Source: Symbiodinium natans | Lineage: Eukaryota; Sar; Dinophyceae; Suessiales; Symbiodiniaceae | Length of the DNA: 64,000 nucleotides | NCBI GenBank assembly: GCA_905221605.1 | Contig: CAJNDS010000946.1 | Coordinates: 358,077-422,076 of the forward strand | Reading direction: 5' to 3' | Shown: positions 29,484 through 41,629 of the stretch, in pieces | Layout: the number at the start of each line of letters is the position of its first letter | Numbering within the stretch: position 1 is the stretch's first letter | The notes under the pieces: generated by a model | Told to the model about the DNA's origin: nothing | What the model saw: the letters and a program-made list of their open reading frames with translations, nothing else | The model's database searches: none | Made by a program: the position numbers and the translations under genes

Positions 29484-30915
29484 CAGCTTCAGCCTTGTCT
29501 CCTTGTCATCGCCCCCGCTAAGGTAGCCTTTTGGACCCGCCTCGGCCACCTTCGTCAGGTAGTCCAGGTACTTGGACTCGGGCTTCTGTCCCAGGAGACG
29601 CCGGATGAACTGCTGAAACTCGTCCTCCTCCGTCTCAGCCAGAACGTCCTTGATGGGCTGGATCTTCTCCCTGTACCACTCATCGATCTGGGCCTTGATG
29701 CCCTGCGCATCCGAGGCGTCGGCCTTGGCCGCGTCCTCAAGGAGCCGCTGCAGCTCGCGGAAGCTGCCGCCAGCCCGAAGGTAGAAGCACTTGAGGATCT
29801 CCTGCCGGCTGAGCTCGTCCATCTTGAGATACGAGGCAATCTCCGGCTTTTCCAGGGCCAGCTCCACGAAGCCTCGGAACGGGCTTATTGCACGACTTGG
29901 CAGCGAGGTCCTGCACTCAGACGGCAACTCCAAGCGACAAGACCAAAAACATAAAGAGCACACAACAAAGCCAGGGGGCGCTTCCAAGGCAGTGGGTCCA
30001 CCACCACCAGCCGGGACATGTTGAACTTATCCTTTAGGGTGTCTACTACATGGCGCTCCCGACTACCATCTAGCCGCTGTTGCAGCACCTAGGCAACACC
30101 CTGGACGCCCGATTCTGACCCGGCAGCTCCTGGATCTTGTCGGCGATCAAGGACACGGACAGCTCGACAACCAACTTGCACAGGGGGTAGTCGTACGTCA
30201 GCTTTCGGCCGAAGGCTCCGATCTCTGTCGCTAACGCGTCGCACTGGTCATCGGTGAAAGGGGCGCCCCGGTTTTTGGTGGACAACTGCGGGTACACGAT
30301 GAGGGGGCCACCACTTTCGCGACTGCCCTTCTCGCTCAGGGTCCTCAGCAGGGTTGGGATCAATTGGAAACTTGGCAGGAACTGCGGCAGGTTCCGTGTT
30401 CTCAATGCCTGCTGCACTACATCCGTGAGATCCAGTTTGCCGCCCGGGTCGATTTCTTGACTCACGGGCAGCACCCAGCGGCCGTCGTCGTGATACTGCG
30501 CGAACAGGCTCTCCAGCATGGTGGTCTTCCCGGTTCCCTGCGCTCCACTCACGACCAGAAAGGAGGGGCTTGTTTTTGGAAAGGGACCTGGGCTGTCGAC
30601 GAAGGCCTTGATAATTGCCTTCTCTGGTCGCTCCACGACACGCACGCTTTTGGCTTCGTCCGACATCTGCTGTCCTGCAGAGCGGATGGCTCCCTTAAGC
30701 TGTCGCATGGGAAGGCGCCAAGGCGGCAGCTGCGACAACAGCAACTTGGCGAGAAAACCCACCCCTCCAGCAGTCACTACCAGATCGCGGGCTGCGCGCA
30801 AGCCCCAGATCTGCATTTGCACCCTTGACCTGCCGGCTCGGCACTCTCGGCCTCTCGCAGGCAGGCCACATGGCGGCGCGGCGGGCCAGCTGGGGCCCGG
30901 GCAAGCTACAAACAT
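29484..30915 (-). CDS. P-loop ATPase gene (at least two exons)
   Basis: The first coding block, from about 30810 down to 30100, has a hydrophobic N-terminal segment (DLVVTAGGVGFLAKLLLSQL), then a Walker A motif VSGAQGTGKTTMLESL (about 30512-30555) and a region resembling the core of a STAND/AAA-type ATPase. The next block needs a 1-nt phase change near 30090 (RERHVVDTLKDKFNMSRLVVVDPLPW). After an interruption at about 29890-29990, the frame FVELALEKPEIASYLKMDELSRQEILKCFYLRAGGSF continues to about 29490 and is helical. The breaks may be introns or damage. The product would be an ATP-dependent switch or remodeller, possibly membrane anchored; substrate unknown. Confidence 0.55.
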
Positions 30916-30974
30916 CTTCGCCTAAGGGCAATGAGCCCCCTAAGCCCCCGACCCCTTGAACTCCTTAAGGCCCT

Positions 30975-31022
30975 TTACCCTAAACCCTAAACCCTAAACC
31001 CTAAACCCGAAACCCTAAACCC
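30975..31022. repeat. CCCTAAA array
   Basis: Six to seven CCCTAAA units with one CCCGAAA variant, placed directly at the truncated 3' end of the gag frame below. Confidence 0.9.
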
Positions 31023-31032
31023 CCAAGGCCCT

Positions 31033-31838
31033 TTAAGCCCTAAAACCCTCAAAAGCCAAAGGAAGCTGCGGAACAAACAAACAGCGCTGCACACTCTCCA
31101 GTGCTGGCATGCTTCGCGCAAGGCAACTCGGCACTGGACCAGGCCTGGGATCGCTGAACAGGCGGGAGATGTACTTCTCGTAGGCATTGAAGGAGAGGCA
31201 CTGAGCAAACACATAGGCAATGCCCCTGCGACGAAGTGCCTCTTGGACTTGCAACGCGCTATGAGTTGGCATACTCATGGCATCATCCGTTTCTTTGATC
31301 ACCAGCTTGGAACTTTCAAGTTCCAGCTGGCGGGATGCACCTCGGGAGTGGGTGACTTCGTGCGTTCTTGAGACACAACGATCAGGGCTGAGGTACTTCA
31401 GCTGGTTGGCAGATTCCTGCCTGACGCAGTCTTCCAAGACGCATCTCCCGGGTTCCATGCCTCCTTCAATGAGCACACCCGGAAGCCGACCCCTGAGGTG
31501 TTGCAAACGCCTGTCCCGTTCCGCCTCCGGCATTTTCCTGGAGGCTCCTTCTGGATCGGAAACTTGCAGGCGCAAGTCACCAACACCAAGGTTTGCGCTT
31601 CGAAGACTAGGCGGCGTATGCAGGCCTTGCCAGCCGCATTGGCTCCAGGCGTGGTAGTTGTGCAGAAGGCATTGAAGGCTGACTCAGGAATGACCTGGCC
31701 AGGCTGGCCCACAGCATAAGCCAGTTGTCCCAGGCTAGTGAACCCACCAACACGAAGCTCCGCTAGCACATCATCGGGGCATTTGATCTCGCGGGCGCGC
31801 TGGATGAAGTGGGCCTCAGACTCAATCAAGGAAGACAT
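31033..31838 (-). pseudogene. Retroelement gag of DIRS type, frameshifted and truncated
   Basis: The start is MSSLIESEAHFIQRAREI at 31838, then CPDDVLAELRVGGFTSLGQL and ACIRRLVFEAQTLVLV. A frame change near 31590 leads to LRLQVSDPEGASRKMPEAE, later LQVQEALRRRGIAYVFAQ and FNAYEKYISRLF. From memory of the family, this order of motifs is common in predicted dinoflagellate retroelement proteins. The frame is lost at the CCCTAAA array. It lies downstream of the recombinase ORF on the same strand, so the two may be neighbouring elements head to tail. Confidence 0.6.
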
Positions 31839-32278
31839 GGCACGGGAAACTACGCTGCTCAGTCGAAGAAGAAATCACACCTGATCACATCAAATGCGCA
31901 ACATGGTAGAAGACACAGTACAAACACCACACAACACTGTGCACCACAAGTAACATGTCCACTCTCTACTACTGCGAGCCTGGGGTTGAAACATCACATT
32001 CACAACCCAACACGCACATGCTGAATGCGTGGCCCCTGGGCCCCCATTGCCCATAAAGCCCCTTGGCTAGGCATTGGCACCATGTGCCACAAGGCTCATA
32101 AAGGAACCATGTCCTTGCCTTGAATCCAACAATCCGACATCTAGTCGGCAACAGCACAAACTGCAGCTCACATTTCCTCACATTAGCCCATGGGCACACA
32201 TGTCGCTACCATGTAGCAATCTCTTTTCTTCGCCATAGCGATCGGAAACGAACACAAACTTCCTCCAACCACACCGCA
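31839..32278. other. Spacer between recombinase and gag, no gene seen
   Basis: AT-richer, with CATGT/ACATG-rich text and no long protein-like frame. It could be the 3' end of the recombinase element. Confidence 0.4.
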
Positions 32279-34461
32279 TCACAGGTTGCGCTTACATGTG
32301 CGACACTCCGGATTCATAAGATCCTCCTCTGAAGGCAAGACATACATTGCCGTGCGCGGGCGCCCACACACAAGAATGTTGTCGCCATAGGCATGGTGAA
32401 GAACTCCAGATCTGGAGTGTTTTACCCATGTACCAGTGCCTTGTACAGGGTTCACACTGGGAACAGCCGCCCGGTCGTCAACACGCACGGGGTCGCGCGG
32501 AGTTTGCGATTCACTTGACCCCGACGACTCACTCGAGCTATCGGAGGAAGATGACTCTTCTTCACCGGAGCTTTCAACCTTGATAGCAGGTGTCAAAGAG
32601 GCATTAAGGTTTGCCTGAGTTGACAACAAGCCCTTGCCCTGCATTGGCCCGTCCGGGGGAGGCGGCTGAGGAGGGAACGCCCACATTTGCCCCCGAGCTG
32701 CATCAGGAGAAAACTCAAGCTGTCTGATGGCATCCAAGACTGTTTCCATCTCCCGCACGGGCCCCATGCTTAGCTCAACAGAGTACACAGCTTCAGTTCC
32801 TTCAACAGCCGTGACATGCCTGCCCAAACAAGAGCGAACCTCCTTCTTGGATCCAGCCTTGCTGGTCCAAGAGATGCACGTTCTCTTCAAGCTGTGCGAG
32901 GACACAGCATTATCTCTAAGTGCGAGCCTCAAGAAAGTTGAAACTTCCCCCGACGTAATGGCCCTGCGACCCAGCACCCCACTGGCTAGTGGTGGACGGA
33001 AAAGCGCAGCACCAACATGCCCTTGCAGCAGAAGACCAACTTTCTCAAAGGCACACTTACATGATTCGAACCACTCATGATCCGAGATTCCACGCAACGG
33101 AATCAAGATTGGGAGCAGCTGAGCGACCCTTCTGGCTGCCCTGGCAGTTTTATGCTGCTTGACCCGGATCACCACGTAGCCATCACGACCTTCTCCATCC
33201 ACGTCAACGTATGCCACCTTGCGGAAATCAGATTGTCTAGCACGTGCATACAAGCACAAAAGGCAATATCCAGCAAAGGCCCGATCCCAATCCGAGGTAC
33301 CTTGTCCATGCAACAGCGAATGAAGGATGCGAACTTGCGCCACGGTGAGTGGGGGCGCTTGCTTGAGGTCCCCAAGGTTAGCCAACATACGCTCAGCTGC
33401 ACCAACACACTTGCGGCTTATTTTGTTAGGAATGTTAATAACATCCATCACGAAATAAGCAAAACGCAAGGCGGACAAGAAGGAAGAGGCTTTGGATGGC
33501 GGGGCCTGCGAGCCATCCAGGAACTGCATGTACCTCCAGAACATGTCATCAGTGAAGGGGTCGAGGTTGGCACCAACAATGGTATCAAACCACCTCAGGA
33601 ACGTGAGGATGCTACCTGCTCTCTTGGAGGCTGTTCCTGCGGCCCTCGACCCAATGCATGCCTCCAAAGCCTGTGGATCAACCTCGCACTCCGGGTGCAT
33701 CTTGCGGTTTCTCTGCATGATTACGATCCACTTATCAACTGCAAGCCTCACCGCTTTACGTTGCTGGGCATCAACGTCCACATCGGAGAGGACCTTGAAA
33801 ACAGTTGACGCAAGGTCTCCAGGCACGAACGGCTCCTGCGGTTCATCCAAGGAGGCGAATGGATTACACGGAGGCGATTGAGGAGTCCAGACTTCCGCCT
33901 CACGCATTGAAAGGGGTGGCATTTTAAGCTCCGAAGACACCGAGGACTCACCAAAGATTGCACTAACAGCAGGCAGCTCCCACGGCAACACAACGTCAGA
34001 CAAGCCCCCATCCGCTAAACGTACAAAGTTGTCAGCAAATACATCACCCACGGTGCGCGCCACTTTGGCTGGAGGCTCGCTAACAGTAAGTTTCTCAGTC
34101 TCGGCTAACTGAGAGTCTTCCCCAGTGGCGTCATGTTCTGCTGACTGACTCAACAGATCATCACGCGCACATGACCGGCATGAGGTATGCTCAGAGCTGA
34201 GCTCAGACATGTCAGGGTTGACGTCAACCATAAAGTCTTCCACCGCCGAGACAGGGGAGTTTTCATCTCCCCAATCTAGGGCATCAGCTTCCGCATCCGA
34301 CGGCCTTGGCAACACCAACAACGGCCCAGAGGACTGCACGCTAGACCCAAAGGGGGCAATTCGAGGTGAGCGATCGAAAGGACTGGCGGTCCATCATCTT
34401 CGCTGACATGGCCGACCGAAAAATCATCCCTCTCTATATCCGGCAGACCCTCTTCAGACAT
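32279..34461 (-). CDS. Tyrosine recombinase ORF of a DIRS-type element
   Basis: The main frame is 34339-32279. An acidic N-terminal half is followed by a core-binding region (SKRAGSILTFLRWFDTIV) and a catalytic domain: CLYARARQSDF (first Arg, about 33225-33250), SSHSLKRTCISW (His-x-x-Arg, about 32875-32905) and GRHVTAVEGTEAVYS (His and nucleophile Tyr, about 32785-32830). A C-terminal Cys cluster (NILVCGR...NPECRTCKRN) follows. A likely N-terminal extension starts at 34461 (MSEEGLPDIERDDFSV) and needs a 1-nt shift near 34345. Such enzymes integrate the circular DNA of DIRS/Ngaro elements. No RT lies directly upstream, so it is an orphan here; it could act on DIRS1 in trans (inference). Confidence 0.85.
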
Positions 34462-36865
34462 GGCAGCAGCAAGAAGGCAGTCAACCTTGCAGAGGAAGGA
34501 GTTGGCGGTAACACGACTGCACCCAATGGGCAGCAGCACTGAACTGGTTCCAGTCAGACACCGTGAGGCAGAGAAGGAACCTGGCCCCTTCACTCCGACT
34601 AACGAGGAGGCCACGGAAGCTGGGTTCAACAATGTAGCTGAAAATATCAGGCGGCGCCTCAAGGCGGCGTTGAAGGTCAGGCACGTGATAGTGCAGGGGT
34701 CGAATGCGAACAGGCGCAAAGACAAAGGATGGCACAGGCACTCGAAAGTCGTCTGATGACGACGTGGATGCACTGGATGCTGAAAGGTCCATCCACCCCC
34801 CGATCACGGGGAAGCTTGCACGAAACTAAAGTCTTAAGCACCTGGTTCAGAGCCACTAGACTAGAAGCGGCCTCGAGCCTTCAAAATTTTTCACTGAGCT
34901 GTGGAGCCAGCGCTGCACACACAGAGCTCCAGCAAACGCATTTGCAAATTGTCGTTCGCAATACCAGGCATGTCAAGCATTGGAATGTTTCGACCAGACA
35001 AGCAGCCCAATCCAAAGGTATGTCTGTGGACGCGCTTGATATGGCACGCAGTACACTGGGTAGAGGCTCCAGGGTGGGTCTCCAAGCCTGCAGTTCTGAC
35101 CGGTGCCCCAGTAAACGAAGCAGAAGTAGGGACCATGTCCACTGCACTCGCATGCTAGATCGCGGCATAAGATGGTGCATTCCTTGTGCCAAGTGGATCG
35201 TCCATGCTCCACTTGGGTACGCAGGTATGCTTGACTGTCAATCATCCCTCCTGTGCGAAGACTTTTCTGCTGTAGAAAAAGCGAGATGCTTTGCTCGTGA
35301 CAAATACGCAAACACAACAGGCAGTCCCGTTGAGTGATGGGCATTGAAGTATCTTCTCAAGGAAGTTTTTGAAAACACCATGTCCCATGAACTGGGATGC
35401 CCTTTGACTGAAGCTGGCAAATTCATCACCAGGGAGACCAGCTGTGCATCTTCCAGCCGGGCGTTGAAGCGACTGAGTGCCGTTCGGAAAGGAATGCGCC
35501 TTTACTTCTTCTCTGCGGTTGACGAGCTGCGCCGCGATTCAATTGACGGATCGATCAAGAGCATTTGTCAACTCCATGTTGGGGATGCAAGTCGCCCGAG
35601 CAGACATCGAGCAGTTCCTCTAGGTGTCATCACCATCCAAGCCAAGCATGTTCGAGCTGCGGAAAGCATGTGCTGCCCCTCTCGACCCCAGGGTGCAAAG
35701 CGGCAGCCCAGACTTGCCGAGCTTGTGGCAGGAGCAGCATGGGACGCATTGCCGCTCGCCGAAGGCAGCAGAGGTCTTTGCGTTAGGTAAACCTTGTGCG
35801 CTTGCCCTGGTTTTGCACATGCTCCATTTACAACCCTGTTACCGCATATGAATTGGCGGTGTGGATGACACTGCCAGTGACTACAGCCGGAGCGCTTGCG
35901 CCTCTTCCACTCAGCCCGCTGACGAAAACCGATCGAAACGAGCCGGCTCCGAGGCAAAGAGCTGCCATGGTGTATCTGCCTGTGCAAAGGGTAGCTCGAG
36001 AACTTGTGGAAAAAAGCTGGAAGTTCCAGCCAGAACTGCTTCCGACATTGCCGAAGCATCTCGGCTGCAAGTCACGCGAACCTGGACCCAGAAATTACCT
36101 CTGCAGTTTGGAAGACCACCCGAGAAGAAGCGAACAGATGAGCAGCAGCTCCTATCAGTCTCCCGCATCTTCAGCGTACGCTTCGGAGTCCGACAAAAGA
36201 ATAAGACACGGCCCATACCAGGATGCTTGTGTCATAAAGAGGACCCTTCTTCGCTGGTGTTTCTGCAGGCCACATGGAGCAATTGCGTTCCACTGCAACA
36301 GATTTCAAATTACACTGCCGCGACATGGTTTGGCCCTGTGTTTCTAAATTGGGCGGACGCTTTATGGTACGACGGTAGCTCACCTCTCATACCCATGGCA
36401 CAGCTGGGAAATGTTGCCTGAGCTGAAGTGCTTGGGGTTTCACTCAACACTGAGGTTAAGTCGGGGAAACAGGTGTCTGTGGCGCGTTGTCTTGCCACTT
36501 CGTTGAGCAAGACGGAAGTCAAAACACCAAAACATCAGAAATCACCCAGATCATTCTGGGTCTCAGCAGCATTCAAAACCGAAAAAACGCAAAATAAAAC
36601 CAATCATTGAAAAAGAACAGGTGTTTGCCTGGGTGCTGTGGCACACACTCTGCCCTCTCACCGAAAGCTACCTACAATTCGCAAGACCAGACACAGAAAC
36701 GACAAAAAGCAATGTGTCAACAGCACCTTCAAAAAACGGGTTTCAAAATCAGAAGATGTGGAGAAAAAGCGAGCGGCCAGGGGAATGCTAGGCTGCAGGA
36801 TGCTTCCGAACCAAAACAAAATATCCATGTCCGACAAAGCCCTTGGGCAAACCAACAGTTGCTGC
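34462..36865. other. Region without recognisable genes
   Basis: Several frames of 100-180 codons overlap on both strands with no motif I recognise. A minus-strand frame at 34481-34807 (DFRVPVPSFVFAPVRIRPL) and a plus-strand frame at 35344-35790 are the most protein-like, but neither is convincing. Confidence 0.35.
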
Positions 36866-37335
36866 TCAGCGAAAATGAGGCGCCTGCAGCCTTTGGGCTT
36901 GGAGAAAAGATGTTGTGCCACTGGCAAGCATGGACTCCATTGTCTCCTTTAGCTCTGCAAGACGTCGCGCTGTGTTCGAGACGCTAGCTTTGCCGAGGCG
37001 CTGATCACTGAGATCTATGACTACTTCAAGAGTCTCAAAGACCTCGGAGAAGGGCCTGTTTTTCTTCTCCTCAGTGGCTACTAGCCACCCAAGCCTGTTA
37101 AACATGGCTCGGACCACAACTTCCACGTGGGGTGCGCTCGCAGCGCGTAGTGAAGTCGTCGAAAAAACTGGTAGTAACCAGAAGGAAGGCCTCGGGCCAA
37201 TGCGTTAAGCGCCTCGCATCTGAGAAAGGCGTGAACCGCAGCGACTGCTCCGAAGGGCATACTATGCAACTGTGCTGCCCTGACTCGTATGAGGGTACGT
37301 GACGAAATCCATGCAAACTTTTTATGCAACACCAA
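36866..37335 (-). pseudogene. Decayed DIRS-type reverse transcriptase fragment
   Basis: Read on the minus strand from 37335: LHSMPFGAVAAVHAFLR, then after one frameshift SFFDDFTTR (paired Asp), and after another RLGWLVATEEKKNRPF and FETLEVVIDLSDQRLGK. These match, in order, the LPFGS...FYDDF...LGWSVANDEHK...ILGVQLDL segments of the DIRS1 protein. At least two frameshifts exist, and no RNase H part follows. Confidence 0.8.
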
Positions 37336-38607
37336 GCTCGACTTGAGGTTTCCAGGTTTGCGCTGAACTCCTTTCCCTCCTTAGCAGTCCGTGCGCCGCC
37401 GCCCTTCCAGTTGCCTTTCTTTGATTGCAGAGCAGGCAGACTTGAGAACGAGCCTTATCAGAGAAACACCAGACCGTAATCACAGGCACTGAGGATGGTA
37501 AACCGCTCAGCCATGCAGGAGGAACTCTTTTTCCTAACTGCAGGGTTATCGCCATGCAAAACTACACCCCCCTTGCCGATTAGTGGCAATGAGAAGGCGG
37601 ACCGCCCTGCAACCCCGGAAAACACAACAGGTGCACATCGGCCTCGTCTCGCGACGGGCAAGCGATTGCCCCGCAGGGTCAGGAAATTGTTGATGCTTCC
37701 GGGACATGCTCTTGAAGCTGCACGTCAAAGCATACATGAATTCAATTTTGCCGGGGCAAACAAGAGTGCGAAGACTCATGCCCTTATAAACTCCAACGAT
37801 CGCATCGAATCCGAAGGCGAGGATCAATTGGTACCGTCAGTCGTTAAATCGAAGTGCGGCCCCGGTAAAGCTTGGAGTTGTCACTAAGTGACCAAGTTGG
37901 GATTGAGCGATGGATGGTACACCCTTTCTACTTGCGCATTGCAAAAGCAACAATGAGCACCGGCCTCCGCGTGCGGGGCGATTCGGATTTGCCTTTTACA
38001 CGGCTCAAATGAAAAAGGTAGGTTGAAATTCAGCACAACGAAGAAGCTTTTATCATTGCGTTGGTAAGTTGGTCAAAAGAGTTATTTGCCGCTTGTGATT
38101 GAAGGTGGTCTGTTTGGCAGCAGCTGCGAAATGGGGGCAGTGTTCTGGCAAGATTGCGCGCCAAAAGCCTGAAAAGTTGTGACACCCAAAATAGCCAACA
38201 ATTTTGGCGCCGCCAATCTGAGCTTTCTTCTCTGTGACACACTTTGGAGTTCGAAAAATGAAGCTGTTTTTTGGGAACGCCGTATTTTCTTTTGTGGTGG
38301 TTTGTGGCTCTGCAAGCTTGGCACAGGCGGGAAGCGGGATCCTGCCAAGCCACCAGGAAACACACCCACATCCGAAGTGGCAGAAATGAGCTGGGCATCG
38401 AATTTCTAAATCAGGCCAGAAACGGTGATCGTTAGGGCCGGTAGGCCCAAAAGACTCCGCTGCACATCCACAAAAAAGTTTGCGTTAAAGTCCGCTTAAT
38501 GTTTTGTTGTATCCGGCCATAAAACCCAAGCTCCAAGCTTTAGGGTTTAGGGTTTGAGTAGCCGTGTGTGCCGACCGTGCAAGACCTCGCTTGCCCTGCA
38601 TGCGTGT
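37336..38607. other. Region without recognisable genes
   Basis: Short frames only. A 37458-37661 minus-strand frame (RRGRCAPVVFSGVAGRSAF) looks protein-like but is not identified. It may be further retroelement debris upstream of the RT fragment. Confidence 0.3.
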
Positions 38608-38617
38608 TTCGGGGGAC

Positions 38618-38752
38618 CCCTAAACCCTAAACCTTAAACCCTAAACTCTAAACCCGAAACCCTAAACCCTAAACCTCAAAACCGTAACCCTAAACCCAAA
38701 ACCCAAAACCCAAAACCCAAAACCCTAAACCCTAAACCTTAAATCCTAGCAA
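38618..38752. repeat. Degenerate CCCTAAA array
   Basis: CCCTAAA units with CCTTAAA, CCCGAAA and a run of CCCAAAA variants. A single TTTAGGGTTTAGGG lies just before it, at about 38540-38555. Confidence 0.85.
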
Positions 38753-38755
38753 CCT

Positions 38756-40095
38756 AAGCGAGCGAAGACGAGCAAAGACGCCATCAATGGAACAAATAAG
38801 GATTACAAATATGCAGCGTAACAGAGCCGATGAAGATGGATGGGTGATGTTCAAGGGTGCGAGTTGTCAGCAGCTTGTGGTGATAGATGGTTTGTAAGGG
38901 GGATGCCGACACCGAGGAGACTAAATACTATGTCAAGAATGTGTCCAACGAGAGGTGTTTCAGCCACGGGTTTAGATACATGAGAGAGTTGCTTGTCCAA
39001 GTTCATAGTTAAAGAGCATAATGCGGCATTGTCTTGTGTGAAAACCGCGCGCTGACCATTATAAATATGATGTGGCACGAACCCTTAAACTTGTGAAGGT
39101 TGAAGTGAAGTATAACATCGGGTGACGGATGCTGGAAAAGCCCGAAAAGGCAAGACTGCCAACTGATGAGTTCAAACTTTAAATACAATGAGTTGGTTGA
39201 TGTGCCCCAATCTACAAATGAAAGACTGAGCATAGAAGACGAGTGGGACACCAACACTAACACCCTCTGCCAACAAATTTTAGATTGCGGGAGACCGGTC
39301 TACATCGCACGGCCCGGTGACAGCTGCTTTTTCCGTTTCTGTCGCTCTCTTCTCATTTCTGTTTGCAAGCTAAGACAAGTTACATGGAGAGGCGCCTTAG
39401 CTCTTGATGGCCTTGACAAGGGACGAATCCCTTTGGGATGCTGAAGCTGAGTACTTCGGCCACGGAGTTTAATGTACACTGCGCTTGCCCGCCTTCCGAT
39501 TGAAGTTTTGGGCTTAGGGTTTAGCAAGCGAGGGCTTGTTCATCTCAGAAGCAGCAGAGAGTGCTGACATTCAGGATGATGGGTCCTCGTCGGATCCGGA
39601 GGGTGGAGAGGATTGGAGTGGGTTGAAGCAACTGATGCATGCTTGGCGTACAAGCTTCTTATGTAAACTGATGCATGCTTCCTATGTCTATGTGCAGGGC
39701 ACAGTTGGAGCGTGTTTTATTGGTACTTCCGGTGCCTGGCTACAGCAGTTCAACAGGATCATCCACGTGGAGGCCTGTATGCGCCGCTTGCACTTGTGTT
39801 TGTCGTGGTCAATGCAGGCAGCGAGCTTCGAGCTCAGGTGGTTCTTGTCAGTCGTTTCTTTGTGCCTGCCCATGATCCTCCGCAGTCTGTCTACTCAAGC
39901 ACGTGGTTTACACTATGAAATTTTCATAGAAGCGCCATCTGCGCAATGAAGCAGCGACTCTCGATGTCCCTTCTGAAGCAAGCATCTCGGTTGCAGTCTT
40001 TGCATCTGGGAAGAGTCCAGGGACCATACTGCGACAAGTCGCTCCAAGTCCAATCGGCCAAAGTTTTGAGGGTTGAGAGAGTCTTTTTACAAAGC
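38756..40095. other. Region with weak exon-like frames only
   Basis: A plus-strand frame at 39166-39444 (SSNFKYNELVDVPQS, DEWDTNTNTLCQQ) and one at 39536-39949 are open, but I see no firm splice sites or family. No other feature is supported. Confidence 0.25.
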
Positions 40096-40403
40096 CTTGT
40101 CAAACCTTAAACCCAAAACGCCTAAACCCTAAACACTAAACGCCTGGATCCTATAAACCCTAAACCCTAAAGCAGGTTGTGTTGCTCCTCCTCAGCGGTT
40201 TGCTGACCGAAGGGGCAAAGGTGAAGTCGTTGGACATGGCCATCGGTTGCTTGCCCTGAGCTGAGTACATTATGAGGGTTGATCTAAAGTATGGGCCCTT
40301 TGGAGGTCTTTCTGAGAGTATAATCTTATGGTTTAGGGTACCAAAAAGGGCCCACAATTTAGTTCAACTCCCATATAACTGGGGATATAAGGGAGTTACT
40401 ATA

Positions 40404-40725
40404 GTGATAACATCCCCTCAGTTTGTGGGGGTCTGGATGGTGACCCTTTGAGGGTCAGGAAATCGGAGGTCTGAAATGGGGTTAGGACCATTATAGACCT
40501 TTCCCAGCTTACCCATTTCACGTCAACCCTGAACTGAAGGGTCTAACGACCTTTCTGTTGTGGTCTAGATAGAGAACCAAACCACAGCCAACACCGGCAA
40601 GTCCATAACCAACAAGGGGTCTGAAATGGGTTTTTCAAATTATGCCCAGCTCCCAGGAAAAGCCACAGTTGGGGGTCTATAATGGGGCCCCAACCCCACC
40701 CCCTCACAAACTGAGGGTGTGTTAT
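40404..40725. repeat. MITE- or introner-like element with terminal inverted repeats
   Basis: CCCTCAGTTTGTG near 40413-40425 is matched in reverse complement by CACAAACTGAGGG near 40705-40717, with further imperfect pairing outside (GATAACATC / GTGTTATAAC). The interior of about 280 bp has no coding capacity. Confidence 0.6.
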
Positions 40726-40825
40726 AACCCTCTTTGGCGCACATATAACCCTACGTATAATTACCCATGAACCTCCAAGTATCCTCTGGTCTCATGCATC
40801 ACTGAGCCCATCCTTCTTTGCAGGT

Positions 40826-41035
40826 TCTGCTGTCAAGCAAGCGCTGCACCCACGGGGAGGCTCAACCCAGATGATGCTGGTGCATTGGCTTGTGCTGAAG
40901 TTCTGAGTCGCAGTCGTACTGTAGAGTCTTGGAACCAACAACACGCAGACAGAAAGGAACGATGGAAGGTGCCTCGTTGCCAAGTAGCTGCAAGCCGGCT
41001 GGATGTAATTCCAGTCTTGCGTTTCAGGCCATGAC
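40826..41035 (+). CDS. Possible exon
   Basis: A putative 3' splice site (CTTCTTTGCAG) ends at about 40824, and the following frame is open for about 70 codons (PTGRLNPDDAGALACAEVL, then RTVESWNQQHADRKERW). It sits beyond CCATGAACCTCCAAG at about 40765-40780, the same intron-end motif as at 41821-41835. No family is recognised. Confidence 0.3.
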
Positions 41036-41142
41036 GTGCACGCCGCGGAACGTGTTGTTCTGCACAAAGCACGTTCGTCTGACACACCCGCATCCATTGA
41101 ATCACGGTGTCGCGCATTGCTCGCATTGTCATGTCAGCCCTA

Positions 41143-41182
41143 AACCCTAAACCCTGAACCCTAAACCCTAAACCCTAAACCC
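41143..41182. repeat. CCCTAAA array
   Basis: Five to six units, one CCCTGAA. It is followed by CCCCCTTTCAG and, 60 bp on, by the exon at 41241, so it lies in the 3' part of an intron. Confidence 0.9.
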
Positions 41183-41240
41183 CCTTTCAGTGCCACTCTT
41201 CATCACTTTTTCTTCTCGCACTCACATCCTTTTGCTGCAG

Positions 41241-41387
41241 GCCCAGCCCCAATTGCAGGCCGTCCGAGAAAGCGCTTGTCAGAGCAGGACACGTGTTTGC
41301 AGAAATGAGCAAGGGTTTGAGGAAACCATGCGAGTTGGCCATTGAATTGAGCCTTTTGCTGACAAAGAAGGCTTGCGACAACTTACT
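41241..41387 (+). CDS. Exon-like segment, unknown product
   Basis: It is preceded by TTTTGCTGCAG and followed by GTAAGG, both good splice signals. The frame starting at the second base is open throughout and natural in composition (RPSEKALVRAGHVFAEMS, KPCELAIELSLLLTKKACD). It is 147 nt. The phase (1 base in, 2 bases out) does not match the next candidate exon directly, so a small exon may be missing between them. No domain is recognised. Confidence 0.5.
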
Positions 41388-41476
41388 GTAAGGGGAGTTT
41401 AGCAGGTAATGTGCTTGTGCGTGTGGGTATCCTGTACCTAAGTCAATGTTAACACATGAGGTTCTTTGGCATGCAG

Positions 41477-41629
41477 GATTTGGGTTTTTATCTCTTTGCC
41501 GCGACCAATGTAGCCTTCACTGTCTGTGATCGCAGTCAGAGCCAGGCTACCGACAGATACTTGGTTCAACGAATGTACCGACACGTGTCGACCATCTCAA
41601 TGCACAGAGTGGAGGGGGCTTACTTGAAG
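41477..41629 (+). CDS. Exon of an unknown plus-strand gene (penultimate)
   Basis: 153 nt, in phase at both ends, between CTTTGGCATGCAG and AAG|GTTCATGGG. The frame reads DLGFYLFAATNVAFTVCD and YLVQRMYRHVSTISMHRVEGA. It joins in frame to the exon at 42064. The donor GTTCATGGG is also the terminal motif of an inverted-repeat element that fills this intron. Product unknown. Confidence 0.55.
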
